Positions 1-6,138 of a DNA stretch of 7,922 nucleotides are shown here, in pieces; the first letter of the stretch is position 1; each line of letters starts with the position of its first letter. The stretch is from Armatimonadota bacterium (lineage in GTDB: Bacteria > Armatimonadota > Fimbriimonadia > Fimbriimonadales > Fimbriimonadaceae): NCBI GenBank assembly GCA_023423495.1, contig JAFAFM010000253.1, positions 1-7,922 on the forward strand, given 5' to 3'. The notes beneath the pieces are model-generated. The model had not been told where the DNA came from. It saw nothing but the letters and a program-made list of their open reading frames with translations, and did no database searches. A program made the position numbers and the translations under genes.

Positions 1-48
1 CTCCAAACGGCACCTTGTGAATCTACCTCCGACGGCCCCTTCGATGCA

Positions 49-76
49 CTGCCAATCCAAATCCGGGCGATATAAT
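49..76 (+). promoter_or_regulatory. candidate sigma-70-type promoter of the LON/ROK operon
   Basis: A perfect TATAAT lies at 71-76, with a weak -35 match (CTGCCA, four of six bases) at 49-54 and a 16-base spacer. The -10 box directly abuts the Shine-Dalgarno GGAGGTG. A start 6-8 bases downstream of the box would therefore fall inside or just past the ribosome binding site and give a nearly leaderless message. Either transcription starts almost on the ATG, or TATAAT is only a chance match and the real promoter lies to the left of the window. Confidence 0.4.
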
Positions 77-83
77 GGAGGTG
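77..83 (+). promoter_or_regulatory. Shine-Dalgarno site deciding the LON gene start
   Basis: GGAGGTG is a seven-base perfect complement to the CACCTCC end of 16S rRNA. It lies just before the ATG at 86. It favours 86 over the upstream in-frame GTG at 17, which has no comparable site. Confidence 0.7.
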
Positions 84-85
84 GG

Positions 86-757
86 ATGTCTGGCCAACTC
101 GAAGAGCTCCCGCTTTTCCCTCTGCACACCGTGCTATTCCCCTACGCGCAGCTTCAGCTACACGTTTTTGAAGACCGTTACCGCGAGATGGTTCGTTCGT
201 GTGTGGAGTTCGATAAGCCTTTCGGCATTGTGCTCATTCGCGAAGGGTCGGAAGTGGGCGGACAAGCCGATCCGTATATGGTTGGCACTGCGGTCCGAAT
301 TTTAAAGGTTATCCCTTACGACGATGGCCGGATGGATATCCAGGTCGAAGGTGAGCGTCGCTTCCGTATTCGAGAGTTGGATGAGGACGCCCATCCGTAT
401 CTTCTTGGCCGGGTGGAGCCGGTGGTCGAATACGAGATCGAGGAGACCGAGGAAACAAGAGACCTTTTCGAAGAGGCGGAGGCTCAGTTCAAGCTTCTGA
501 TCCAAAAGATTTTTGCGAGGCAGGAATTTAACGTTTCCATTAAACTTCCCAGCGACCCGGTTGTGCTGTCGTTCACCATCGCCAACATGCTTCACATGGA
601 GAACTTGGCCAAGCAAAGACTCTTGGAAACGACCGACACCGTCGAGCGGCTAACCGCGCTGATGCCCATTCTGCAGACCCAGAATGAGGAAGCCGTGCAG
701 CAGAGCTTCTATCGCATCGGATCCGAAGATCTTCGCGAGTGGATCACCCCCAATTGA
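86..757 (+). CDS. stand-alone LON substrate-binding (LON N-terminal) domain protein
   Basis: This 223-residue protein carries only the LON N-terminal, substrate-binding domain. It opens with the hallmark LPLFPL (residues 8-13), followed by a His-x-Phe-Glu-x-Arg-Tyr motif (about 26-32), a beta-rich core to about residue 115, and a helical C-terminal part with an acidic stretch. The AAA+ ATPase and the Ser-Lys protease domains of full Lon (about 800 residues) are absent, so it is not a protease. Such small cytoplasmic proteins are widespread and their role is poorly defined; substrate or adaptor binding is inferred from the domain. ATG 86 is chosen because of the Shine-Dalgarno site at 77-83 and because LON-domain proteins normally begin a few residues before LPLFPL. 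The frame could be extended to a GTG at 17, but that would add a low-complexity leader. The gene overlaps the downstream kinase by up to 19 bases, which suggests translational coupling. Confidence 0.9.
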   Translation: MSGQLEELPLFPLHTVLFPYAQLQLHVFEDRYREMVRSCVEFDKPFGIVLIREGSEVGGQADPYMVGTAVRILKVIPYDDGRMDIQVEGERRFRIRELDEDAHPYLLGRVEPVVEYEIEETEETRDLFEEAEAQFKLLIQKIFARQEFNVSIKLPSDPVVLSFTIANMLHMENLAKQRLLETTDTVERLTALMPILQTQNEEAVQQSFYRIGSEDLREWITPN

Positions 758-1644
758 ACTCCTTACGCTGCGGAATCGATCTCGGAGGCACAAAGATTGA
801 GTGCCTTGTCCTGGACGGGGATCGTGAACTTGTCCGCGAGAGAATTCCCACTGAAGCGGATCAGGGCTATGAGCACATCCTGAGCCAGATACATGCCTTG
901 CTAAGCCACGCAGAGGATTTGGTTGGAGCCCGCTGTGAACAGGTTGGGATCGGCACGCCCGGTACGCGCGACCCAGAAACGGGTCTCATGCGTGGCTGTA
1001 ATACTGTCTGCTTAAACGAAAAACCTCTTCTGGCTGATTTGACGGTCCTTCTCAGTCGGCCTGTAGCGATCGCTAATGACGCTAACTGCTTCGCCCTTGC
1101 GGAGGCGTTGCTGGGGGCGGGCAAGGGATACGACGTTGTATTCGGGGTGATCATGGGGACCGGAGTTGGCGGGGGGATTGTCGTTAAGGGCCAATTATTA
1201 GAGGGCGCCCAGGGTATTGCCGGAGAGTGGGGTCACAACGAACTGACCCGTGACGGCCAGCCCTGCTACTGCGGACGCAAAGGCTGCGTGGAAACGTACT
1301 TGTCGGGGCCTGGAGTCGAGCGGATCTATTCAGAGCAAGCCGGTGTTAAACGGCGTTTGCCCGAGATCGTCGAATCCTATCGGGAAGGGCGGGATGAATC
1401 TGCGCGACACGCGCTCGAATTTCTGATGATGATGTTCGGTCGGGCAATTGCTCAGGTCGTGAATATTTTGGATCCTGACGCGATCATTCTTGGGGGAGGG
1501 GTCGGAAAGATAACGGAGTTGCAAACTTTGGGGGCGGAAGCGGCCAAGCGTCACATCTTCAACCCAGAAGCAAAGATCCGCTTACTTGCTCCAAAACTGG
1601 GCGATAGCGCCGGAGTGTACGGCGCGGCGCTGCTTCACGGTTGA
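739..1644 (+). CDS. ROK-family sugar kinase, Mak fructokinase-like
   Basis: The 301-residue, full-length ROK kinase should phosphorylate a hexose at the 6-hydroxyl using ATP in the cytoplasm. Visible motifs are the phosphate-binding DLGGTK (14-19), the NDAN motif with catalytic Asp114, the second phosphate loop GTGVGGG (140-146), the ROK zinc site (GEWGHNE with His166, then CYCGRKGC giving Cys176, Cys178 and Cys183) and the adenosine-site LGGGVG (251-256). Spacing and wording (ANDANC, CYCG-x-x-GC-x-ET, GDS-x-GV-x-GAA at the end) recall E. coli manno(fructo)kinase Mak, so fructose is the most likely substrate. Glucose, mannose or N-acetyl-sugar use cannot be excluded. The start is GTG 739, inside the end of the LON gene. 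A TTG at 754, overlapping the LON stop codon TGA, is an alternative only five codons in. Neither has a strong ribosome binding site, which fits coupled translation. The 3' end overlaps the convergent membrane-protein gene by 10 bases. Confidence 0.9.
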   Translation: MDHPQLNSLRCGIDLGGTKIECLVLDGDRELVRERIPTEADQGYEHILSQIHALLSHAEDLVGARCEQVGIGTPGTRDPETGLMRGCNTVCLNEKPLLADLTVLLSRPVAIANDANCFALAEALLGAGKGYDVVFGVIMGTGVGGGIVVKGQLLEGAQGIAGEWGHNELTRDGQPCYCGRKGCVETYLSGPGVERIYSEQAGVKRRLPEIVESYREGRDESARHALEFLMMMFGRAIAQVVNILDPDAIILGGGVGKITELQTLGAEAAKRHIFNPEAKIRLLAPKLGDSAGVYGAALLHG

Positions 1645-2882
1645 GCTTCGGGATTAGATTGCCGGCTGCTTTCATCGACGGCACCCTCGACTGACTCCAC
1701 CGCTTGGGCCACGGCCGCGTGCAAATCTCCGATCGAATCCGCTTTTTGGTGGCTCACCTTGGTCTCTTCCTCCAAAGATCTGACAGTATCGGTGTCTCCG
1801 TTGGTCGGGACCGGTATGTCGATTTCTTGCTTCAATTTGGGTTGGACGGCGAGGACAGCGATCTGGACGCATGCCGCGATGGGAACTGCCAACACCATCC
1901 CCAAAAGCCCGAGAAGCAGGTTTCCAATCAGCAACGAGACAATGCTGAGTAGCGGATGGATACCCACATGATCTCCAAGGATCTTAGGCGTAATGATTTG
2001 ATCGAAGATGATGTGGTGGAGAACGAAACTGGCGAGCACCGCCCAAAGCATCAGTTGTGGACCAGCGCCCACGAAGGTGATGGCGGCGGTGAGCACGATG
2101 GTAAGAACTGCGCCGACGTAGGGAACGCTATAGAGCAGGGCCGAAATCAGTCCCAATAACAGCGCCCCGGGCACGCCCATCGCGAACAACATGATCCCGG
2201 TGACCACGCCGTTTAAGACAGAGACAATCGCCAGTCCCCGCAGATACTTGCCAAAGATGGCGGTGATCTCGGTGACTGCCGTTTGAACAAGATCACGTCG
2301 CGCCGAAGGCACCAATAGCAGCGCCTTGGCCAAGATTACATGAAAGTCTCGCAGGCAGTAAAAAGCGACGATCGGGATGATGACGATCCACACGACGTTT
2401 GTCGCGAAGGACAAACCGTACTCCGCAATCCAACCCGAGGAGCGTGTTAGATTTCCTTTGGCCCCCTCAACCAGGTTGACAACGGAAGGGACCATTCCCG
2501 GTGGCAAGCCAAGTTCCGTAAATGATTTCTTGAGCCCGGCTCGGCTGCTGTCCGGAAAATACTTCTCGACTCCTGCCTGGAGGCTCGTTGCTTGGCTTGC
2601 CAAGGCTGGGAAGGACAGAATCATCAATCCCACTGTGATGATAAGAAAACTTGCGAAGATAAAAGCGGACGCCCGGGTCCTATTCCACCCGCGCAATTCC
2701 ATCCGGTCTACGATGGGGTCCAGAACCATTGCGATGAGGAAGGCCAGCCCTAGCGGTATACAAATAGTTCTAACCACATATGCCAGGTAAAGAACGATGA
2801 GCACCAAGACAGCCTTGATTGCAAAATCTCGGACTTGCCTCTTGTCCGGCACCGGCACAGTAATTACTTTCTGCTCGCTCAT
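1635..2882 (-). CDS. AI-2E family (PerM/YdiK-like) membrane transporter
   Basis: The 415-residue inner-membrane protein belongs to the AI-2E transporter family (named after E. coli TqsA; other members act in ion/proton exchange or are uncharacterised). Hydrophobic segments lie near residues 20-55 (two helices), 72-95, 158-177, 215-270 (several), 272-296 and 308-346. A soluble loop at about 96-157 separates the N-terminal helices from the conserved core. Family hallmarks are the PIVAFYCLRD segment (170-179), YSVPYVGAVL (251-260) and the core from DQIITPKILG (294-303) through GIHPLL to LAVPIAA. A hydrophilic, acidic tail of about 65 residues follows the last helix and is probably cytoplasmic. 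The start ATG has no clear Shine-Dalgarno site. The gene lies 105 bases downstream of pyrD on the same strand and may have its own promoter. The substrate cannot be read from the sequence, and 'autoinducer-2 exporter' should not be taken literally. Confidence 0.9.
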   Translation of the reverse strand: MSEQKVITVPVPDKRQVRDFAIKAVLVLIVLYLAYVVRTICIPLGLAFLIAMVLDPIVDRMELRGWNRTRASAFIFASFLIITVGLMILSFPALASQATSLQAGVEKYFPDSSRAGLKKSFTELGLPPGMVPSVVNLVEGAKGNLTRSSGWIAEYGLSFATNVVWIVIIPIVAFYCLRDFHVILAKALLLVPSARRDLVQTAVTEITAIFGKYLRGLAIVSVLNGVVTGIMLFAMGVPGALLLGLISALLYSVPYVGAVLTIVLTAAITFVGAGPQLMLWAVLASFVLHHIIFDQIITPKILGDHVGIHPLLSIVSLLIGNLLLGLLGMVLAVPIAACVQIAVLAVQPKLKQEIDIPVPTNGDTDTVRSLEEETKVSHQKADSIGDLHAAVAQAVESVEGAVDESSRQSNPEAQP

Positions 2883-2904
2883 CTAGAATTTGGGGCGCTC
2901 ACTC

Positions 2905-2910
2905 ATCATA
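2905..2910 (-). promoter_or_regulatory. candidate -10 box for the AI-2E gene
   Basis: Read on the minus strand this is TATGAT, one base from consensus, 22 bases upstream of the ATG. No good -35 element is seen at 16-18 bases, so the call rests on one hexamer plus its position in the only sizeable gap of this gene cluster. It would give a leader of about 15 bases. Confidence 0.25.
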
Positions 2911-2987
2911 AAGGATTTGCAGCGAGTGTAGCTCCGCAAAGTTGGACGCTTGAACTTGAGGAATTGCCGAAGTTTCGAATACTGGGT

Positions 2988-4031
2988 TTAAATTGCGGAT
3001 CCGCGCAGTTCTTCCAGGGACCTGATGCCGTGCCGTTCCAGGAGGGCGACGAAGTCTTCGAGAAGCGTTGGTACGAACTGCGGCCCACCATACACCCAGC
3101 CTGTGTAAACCTGAACCAAATGAGCGCCAAGAGCAACTTTGTCAAAGACATCCTGCGCTGTCATGATCCCGCCGACGCCGATGAGGACCATTTCATTCCC
3201 ACAAGCTTTAGCGAGATGTCGGAGCACGATGTCGGAGCGATGTTTCAGAGGTTCGCCCGAAAGCCCGCCCGCCTCGTCTCGATGCCTCGTGCCGGCTGGA
3301 ACGTCTTCCCGATTCAATGTTGTGTTGGCGGCGATAATGCCCGTAACTCGAGCTTCGCGTGCAACTTCCACCAATTCGTCCAACGCATCCAACTCTAGGT
3401 CCGGAGCCACCTTAAAAAACAGAGGCTTTGACGCGTTCACTTCCTTAATCGCCCTCAAAATTTCCAGGAGCGGGCCGCGTTCCTGTAGGGATCGCAGGCC
3501 CGGAGTGTTGGGTGAGGACACATTGACCACGAAGTAAGCCCCATTCTTGTGCAGCAAGCGGAAGCTGTCTTGATAATCCTTCGCCGCATCCGCTAGGTCA
3601 GTTATCTTGGACTTTCCAAGGTTCACCCCAACTGGAATCCGAGAACGACTTGCGGCCAGGCGGGTCGAAACCTCCCGAGCGCCATCGTTGTTAAACCCAA
3701 ATCGGTTGATCAATGCATGCTGAGCGGGCAGCCGAAAGAGACGCGGCTTCTCGTTACCGGGTTGCGGGTGCCATGTGACCGTGCCTATCTCAGCAAAGCC
3801 AAAGCCGAGGCGGTGCCAATGGTCGAGCGCCACGGCGTTTTTATCGAAACCTGCCGCCAAGCCCACAGGATTGGAGAAGGTTGTTCCAAAGAGCTCCTGG
3901 CGCAAGATAGGATGCTCAAAAGATCGTGCCTGAACCCAGCCGCGGCGGAGAGCAAACATCGCGAGGTCGTGCGCCGTTTCCGCCGGAAGCATGAACATAA
4001 TCGGGCGCAAAATCGAGGAATAAAAGCTCAT
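2988..4031 (-). CDS. pyrD: dihydroorotate dehydrogenase (quinone), class 2
   Basis: The 347-residue enzyme oxidises dihydroorotate to orotate, the fourth step of pyrimidine synthesis. It passes electrons through FMN to the quinone pool at the inner face of the membrane. The length and the N-terminal helical region (about 1-45, the quinone tunnel and membrane-association part) identify class 2 rather than the soluble class 1. Conserved blocks are NPVGLAAGFDKN (54-65), IGTVTWHPQPGNEKPR (82-97), INRFGFNNDG (108-117), VNVSSPNTPGLR (169-180) with the class 2 catalytic Ser173, FFKVAPDL (205-212), AANTT (234-238), GGLSGEPL (255-262) and the phosphate-binding IGVGGI (284-289). No key residue is missing. 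The start ATG lies 28 bases after the exporter stop codon, so the two genes are probably co-transcribed. A GTAGGA sequence about 13 bases upstream is at best a distant ribosome binding site. Confidence 0.97.
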   Translation of the reverse strand: MSFYSSILRPIMFMLPAETAHDLAMFALRRGWVQARSFEHPILRQELFGTTFSNPVGLAAGFDKNAVALDHWHRLGFGFAEIGTVTWHPQPGNEKPRLFRLPAQHALINRFGFNNDGAREVSTRLAASRSRIPVGVNLGKSKITDLADAAKDYQDSFRLLHKNGAYFVVNVSSPNTPGLRSLQERGPLLEILRAIKEVNASKPLFFKVAPDLELDALDELVEVAREARVTGIIAANTTLNREDVPAGTRHRDEAGGLSGEPLKHRSDIVLRHLAKACGNEMVLIGVGGIMTAQDVFDKVALGAHLVQVYTGWVYGGPQFVPTLLEDFVALLERHGIRSLEELRGSAI

Positions 4032-4059
4032 GCTGTCATCCGAATCCTACCACTGACCG

Positions 4060-4383
4060 CTATTCGCTCCGGCTCAGAAGCTTCAAGCCGACAATGCCAG
4101 CAGCAATCAATGCGATGCATAGGATGCGGCCAAGCGTGGCCGGTTCGTTGAGCCAGAGAATTCCCACCGTCGCTACACCTACCGCGCCAATTCCGGTCCA
4201 GACGGCATAAGCCGTACCCACCGGCAACCCGCGCAAGGCAAGTGCGAGAAAAATAACACTTGCGATCATCGTGGTGACGGAAAGAACGGCGGGCACAAAT
4301 TTGGAAAAGCCATCCGACTGCTTCAGGCTGATCGCCCAAACAATTTCGAGCAAACCGGCGACGGTCAGATAGAACCAAGACAT
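4060..4383 (-). CDS. gdx: guanidinium exporter, SMR family (Gdx/SugE)
   Basis: The 107-residue, four-helix small multidrug resistance protein has helices at about 3-20, 30-50, 56-76 and 84-102. It works as an antiparallel dimer that exchanges guanidinium for protons across the inner membrane. It belongs to the Gdx (formerly SugE) subtype rather than EmrE: the second helix pair has the diagnostic LPVGTAYAVWTGIGAVG (53-69), and the residues lining the guanidinium site in characterised Gdx proteins are all present (Glu13, Trp16, Ser42, Tyr59, Trp62). The start ATG is well supported by AGGAG at 4395-4391 with a seven-base spacer. Its leader carries a two-hairpin element matching the guanidine-II riboswitch, which independently supports the substrate assignment and suggests induction by guanidine. 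It is first in a minus-strand run followed closely by pyrD. Quaternary ammonium export, reported for some SugE proteins, is a secondary possibility. Confidence 0.95.
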   Translation of the reverse strand: MSWFYLTVAGLLEIVWAISLKQSDGFSKFVPAVLSVTTMIASVIFLALALRGLPVGTAYAVWTGIGAVGVATVGILWLNEPATLGRILCIALIAAGIVGLKLLSRSE

Positions 4384-4390
4384 AGAACTA

Positions 4391-4395
4391 CTCCT
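4391..4395 (-). promoter_or_regulatory. Shine-Dalgarno site of gdx
   Basis: AGGAG on the minus strand ends seven bases before the ATG at 4383. It is the likely control point of the upstream riboswitch. A CTCC in the linker between the two hairpins (4435-4432) is complementary to its GGAG and could mask it when guanidine is absent. Confidence 0.75.
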
Positions 4396-4410
4396 AGGTT
4401 AAGGGTCAGG

Positions 4411-4455
4411 GCTGGGTCGTCCCGGCAAATTGGAGCGCTCGATGCGGTCGTCCGC
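4411..4455 (-). promoter_or_regulatory. guanidine-II (mini-ykkC) riboswitch
   Basis: Read on the minus strand there are two hairpins. P1 is GCGG-ACGA-CCGC at 4455-4444. P2 is GGG-ACGA-CCC at 4423-4414, extended by a G-C and a C-G pair beyond one C·A mismatch (4426-4411). Both loops are ACGA closed by GG/CC, matching the ACGR tetraloop that defines this class. The linker from 4443 to 4427 (17 bases) is within the known range, and P2 ends 15 bases before the AGGAG ribosome binding site. In this class, two loops dock on each other and bind two guanidinium ions, which frees the ribosome binding site. The element stands directly before a Gdx exporter, the commonest target. The hairpins and their context are seen directly; function is inferred from the family. 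P2's internal C·A mismatch is a slight departure from a perfect helix. Confidence 0.88.
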
Positions 4456-4505
4456 GAGTAGGTCGAGCTTACTCTTCCTACTTCTGTTGGGTAGGTGTTT
4501 CGACG

Positions 4506-4530
4506 GATGCCGTGCTACGCTAACGGCATC
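4506..4530. repeat. perfect 8-bp inverted repeat before the 5'-nucleotidase start
   Basis: GATGCCGT (4506-4513) and ACGGCATC (4523-4530) are exact inverse complements separated by nine bases. The repeat ends three bases before the ATG at 4534, in the divergent region shared with gdx. It could be a repressor operator or, in RNA, a hairpin at the translation start. A TACGCT (4516-4521) in its centre resembles a -10 box, but no convincing -35 accompanies it. Confidence 0.5.
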
Positions 4531-4533
4531 GCC

Positions 4534-6093
4534 ATGAAGAAATCGATTTGCATTTTGGCTGGCCTTTGTTTGTTCGCTGGTGCGCACGCAGATTTCACCC
4601 TTACGGTGCTGCACACAAACGATCTGCACGCCCACATCGAACCGAGCGAGGTAGGGCGGTCGACCTTCGGGGGATATGCGAAGCACGCCACCCTGATCAA
4701 ACGATCTCGCACGGAAGACCCTAATACGATCCTGCTGAACGGCGGCGATACATTCCAAGGCACGTTGTATTTCACTCAGTACACGGGAATGGCGGACCTG
4801 AGCCTCATGAACGTCGTCGGATACGACGGGATGGCGGTGGGTAATCATGAGTTTGACCTTGGCCCCGATCCTCTAGCTCAATTCGCCAAGCATGCAACCT
4901 TCCCGGTTCTCAGCGCGAATCTGGATGTCAGCGCAAATCGCGACCTTTCCACCTCCATCAAACCCCACGCGATCAAGGTAATTGGTGGCCAGAAGATAGG
5001 CCTCATCGGTGCAACCACGCCCGATCTGCCAAGTATCAGTTCGCCTGGACCAACGGTCAAGCTACTCGCTCTGGTCCCCGCCATCGAGAAGTCCATTCAG
5101 GCTCTCCGGTCAGAAGGCGTAAACAAGATCATTTTGCTCAGCCATCTCGGTTATGACCTGGAAAAGGAAGTTGCCCGAACCTGCTCGGGCTTGGATGTGA
5201 TTGTGGGTGGACACTCCCACAGCTACCTCGGACAAGCGACCGGAATTTCTGGTTTTGCATCGCCCCATGGTCCGTATCCGACGGTGGTCGAAAGCCGCGA
5301 GTCCAAGGTTCTGCTCGTCAGCGCCTGGGAGTGGGGCAAGGTGCTAGGGCGAATCAAGGTCTTGTTCGATGACGACGGCAAGGTCGAATCATGGTCAGAT
5401 GCGGTTCCAATCCTGGTGGAGAACTCCATCCCCGATGACCCCACAGTAGCGAGTCTCGTGGCGGCGCTGTCCCGGCCCATCGAATCGCTTCGAAAAACCG
5501 TCGTTGCCACCACACCCTATGCGCTCACGAGGGAGAACAGCCGAATTGGGAATTCGAATTTGGGCAACCTTATTTGCGATTCAATGCTCGACGCAACGCA
5601 AGGCTCCGGAACCAAGTTGGCGCTGATGAACAACGGCGGAATCCGTTCGAATATCTCTCAGGGACCGATCACTTTTAATGAGATTATCGAGGTGTCGCCT
5701 TTTGGAAATACGCTTGTCGTGTTGGACCTAACCGGCGAGGAGTTGATCAAGACATTGGAGACTGGAGCCGCCCGCTGGGGCGAAGATGGTCGCGGAGTGG
5801 GAATTCATGTTTCTCGCTGGGCCGAAGTTAAGTACGACGTCAAGCGTCCACCCGGAAAGAGGGTTGTGTCGGCCAAGTTGAACGGCGAGCCAATTGAAAA
5901 GAACCGCACCTACCGCGTGGTGGTGAATAGCTTCATGGCAACCGGGGGCGACGACTTCGTGACCCTGCGGGACGCGAAAGGCTATCGAATCGACACGGGG
6001 AGCCTAGATAGAGACGCGATGATCGAGTTTCTGAAGAAGTTCAAGGGAGAAGATCTCACGGGAACTAAAAGAATAGAGGTTGTAGGGTCCTGA
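4534..6093 (+). CDS. secreted 5'-nucleotidase / UshA-like bifunctional metallophosphoesterase
   Basis: The 519-residue precursor has a classical signal peptide: MKK, a hydrophobic core at about 5-14, and an Ala-His-Ala cleavage site before Asp20. It therefore acts outside the cytoplasmic membrane, hydrolysing nucleoside 5'-phosphates (and possibly UDP-sugars or 2',3'-cyclic nucleotides) to scavenge phosphate and nucleosides. The N-terminal calcineurin-like domain has every metal ligand: Asp30 and His32 in HTNDLHAH, Asp72 in NGGDT, Asn104 and His105 in GNHE, His204 in LSHLG, His227 and His229 in GGHSH. The C-terminal nucleotide-binding domain (about 325-490) shows MNNGGIR (365-371), SPFGN with Phe390 and GGDDF with Phe475, the two aromatics that stack on the base in UshA. 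ATG 4534 is chosen because the signal peptide begins there; a GTG at 4495 and an ATG at 4507 are in frame but would bury it. No good ribosome binding site is seen. The M48 peptidase follows after 45 bases. Confidence 0.93.
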   Translation: MKKSICILAGLCLFAGAHADFTLTVLHTNDLHAHIEPSEVGRSTFGGYAKHATLIKRSRTEDPNTILLNGGDTFQGTLYFTQYTGMADLSLMNVVGYDGMAVGNHEFDLGPDPLAQFAKHATFPVLSANLDVSANRDLSTSIKPHAIKVIGGQKIGLIGATTPDLPSISSPGPTVKLLALVPAIEKSIQALRSEGVNKIILLSHLGYDLEKEVARTCSGLDVIVGGHSHSYLGQATGISGFASPHGPYPTVVESRESKVLLVSAWEWGKVLGRIKVLFDDDGKVESWSDAVPILVENSIPDDPTVASLVAALSRPIESLRKTVVATTPYALTRENSRIGNSNLGNLICDSMLDATQGSGTKLALMNNGGIRSNISQGPITFNEIIEVSPFGNTLVVLDLTGEELIKTLETGAARWGEDGRGVGIHVSRWAEVKYDVKRPPGKRVVSAKLNGEPIEKNRTYRVVVNSFMATGGDDFVTLRDAKGYRIDTGSLDRDAMIEFLKKFKGEDLTGTKRIEVVGS

Positions 6094-6127
6094 AACCAGA
6101 CGGCAACCCAATGTCAAGCCCGAACGT

Positions 6128-6132
6128 AGGAG
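6128..6132 (+). promoter_or_regulatory. Shine-Dalgarno site of the M48 peptidase gene
   Basis: AGGAG lies six bases before the ATG at 6139 and settles this start. The 45 bases between the two genes contain no terminator-like hairpin, so read-through from the nucleotidase gene is plausible. Confidence 0.7.
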
Positions 6133-6138
6133 CATAAA

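Larger units (their letters stand above)
1..85 (+). other. left-edge leader, possibly the tail of an upstream gene
   Basis: This stretch precedes the first gene. One plus-strand frame (positions 1, 4, 7 and so on) is open from the window edge to a TAA at 73-75, giving 24 codons that I cannot assign to any family. It could be the end of an upstream gene or chance. The frame of the LON gene is also open to the edge, but the LON domain and a strong ribosome binding site place that gene's start at 86. No RNA gene or hairpin terminator is visible here. Confidence 0.3.

Noticed and set aside
2995..3004. Palindrome GCGGATCCGC near the end of pyrD as a terminator
   Set aside because: It has no loop, is inside the coding sequence and is not followed by a T-run; it is a short restriction-site-like palindrome.
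2835..3398. A 187-codon plus-strand frame across the AI-2E/pyrD boundary
   Set aside because: It is antisense to the conserved C-terminal blocks of pyrD and has no family features; a shadow frame.
3717..4151. A 144-codon plus-strand frame opposite the pyrD start and the end of gdx
   Set aside because: Both sense genes are strongly conserved families; the antisense frame shows no domain or ribosome binding site.
4384..4533. Guanidine-I (ykkC) or guanidine-III riboswitch in the gdx leader
   Set aside because: Neither the conserved ykkC core nor the guanidine-III pseudoknot pattern is visible; the two ACGA hairpins fit guanidine-II.
4399..4848. A 149-codon minus-strand open frame over the gdx leader and nucleotidase start
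   Set aside because: It is antisense to a clear signal peptide and metallophosphoesterase motifs, crosses the riboswitch, and has no recognisable domain.
6111..6137. An eight-codon open frame (ATG to TAA) ending just before the M48 start codon
   Set aside because: It has no ribosome binding site of its own, and the AGGAG lying inside it serves the M48 gene; likely chance.
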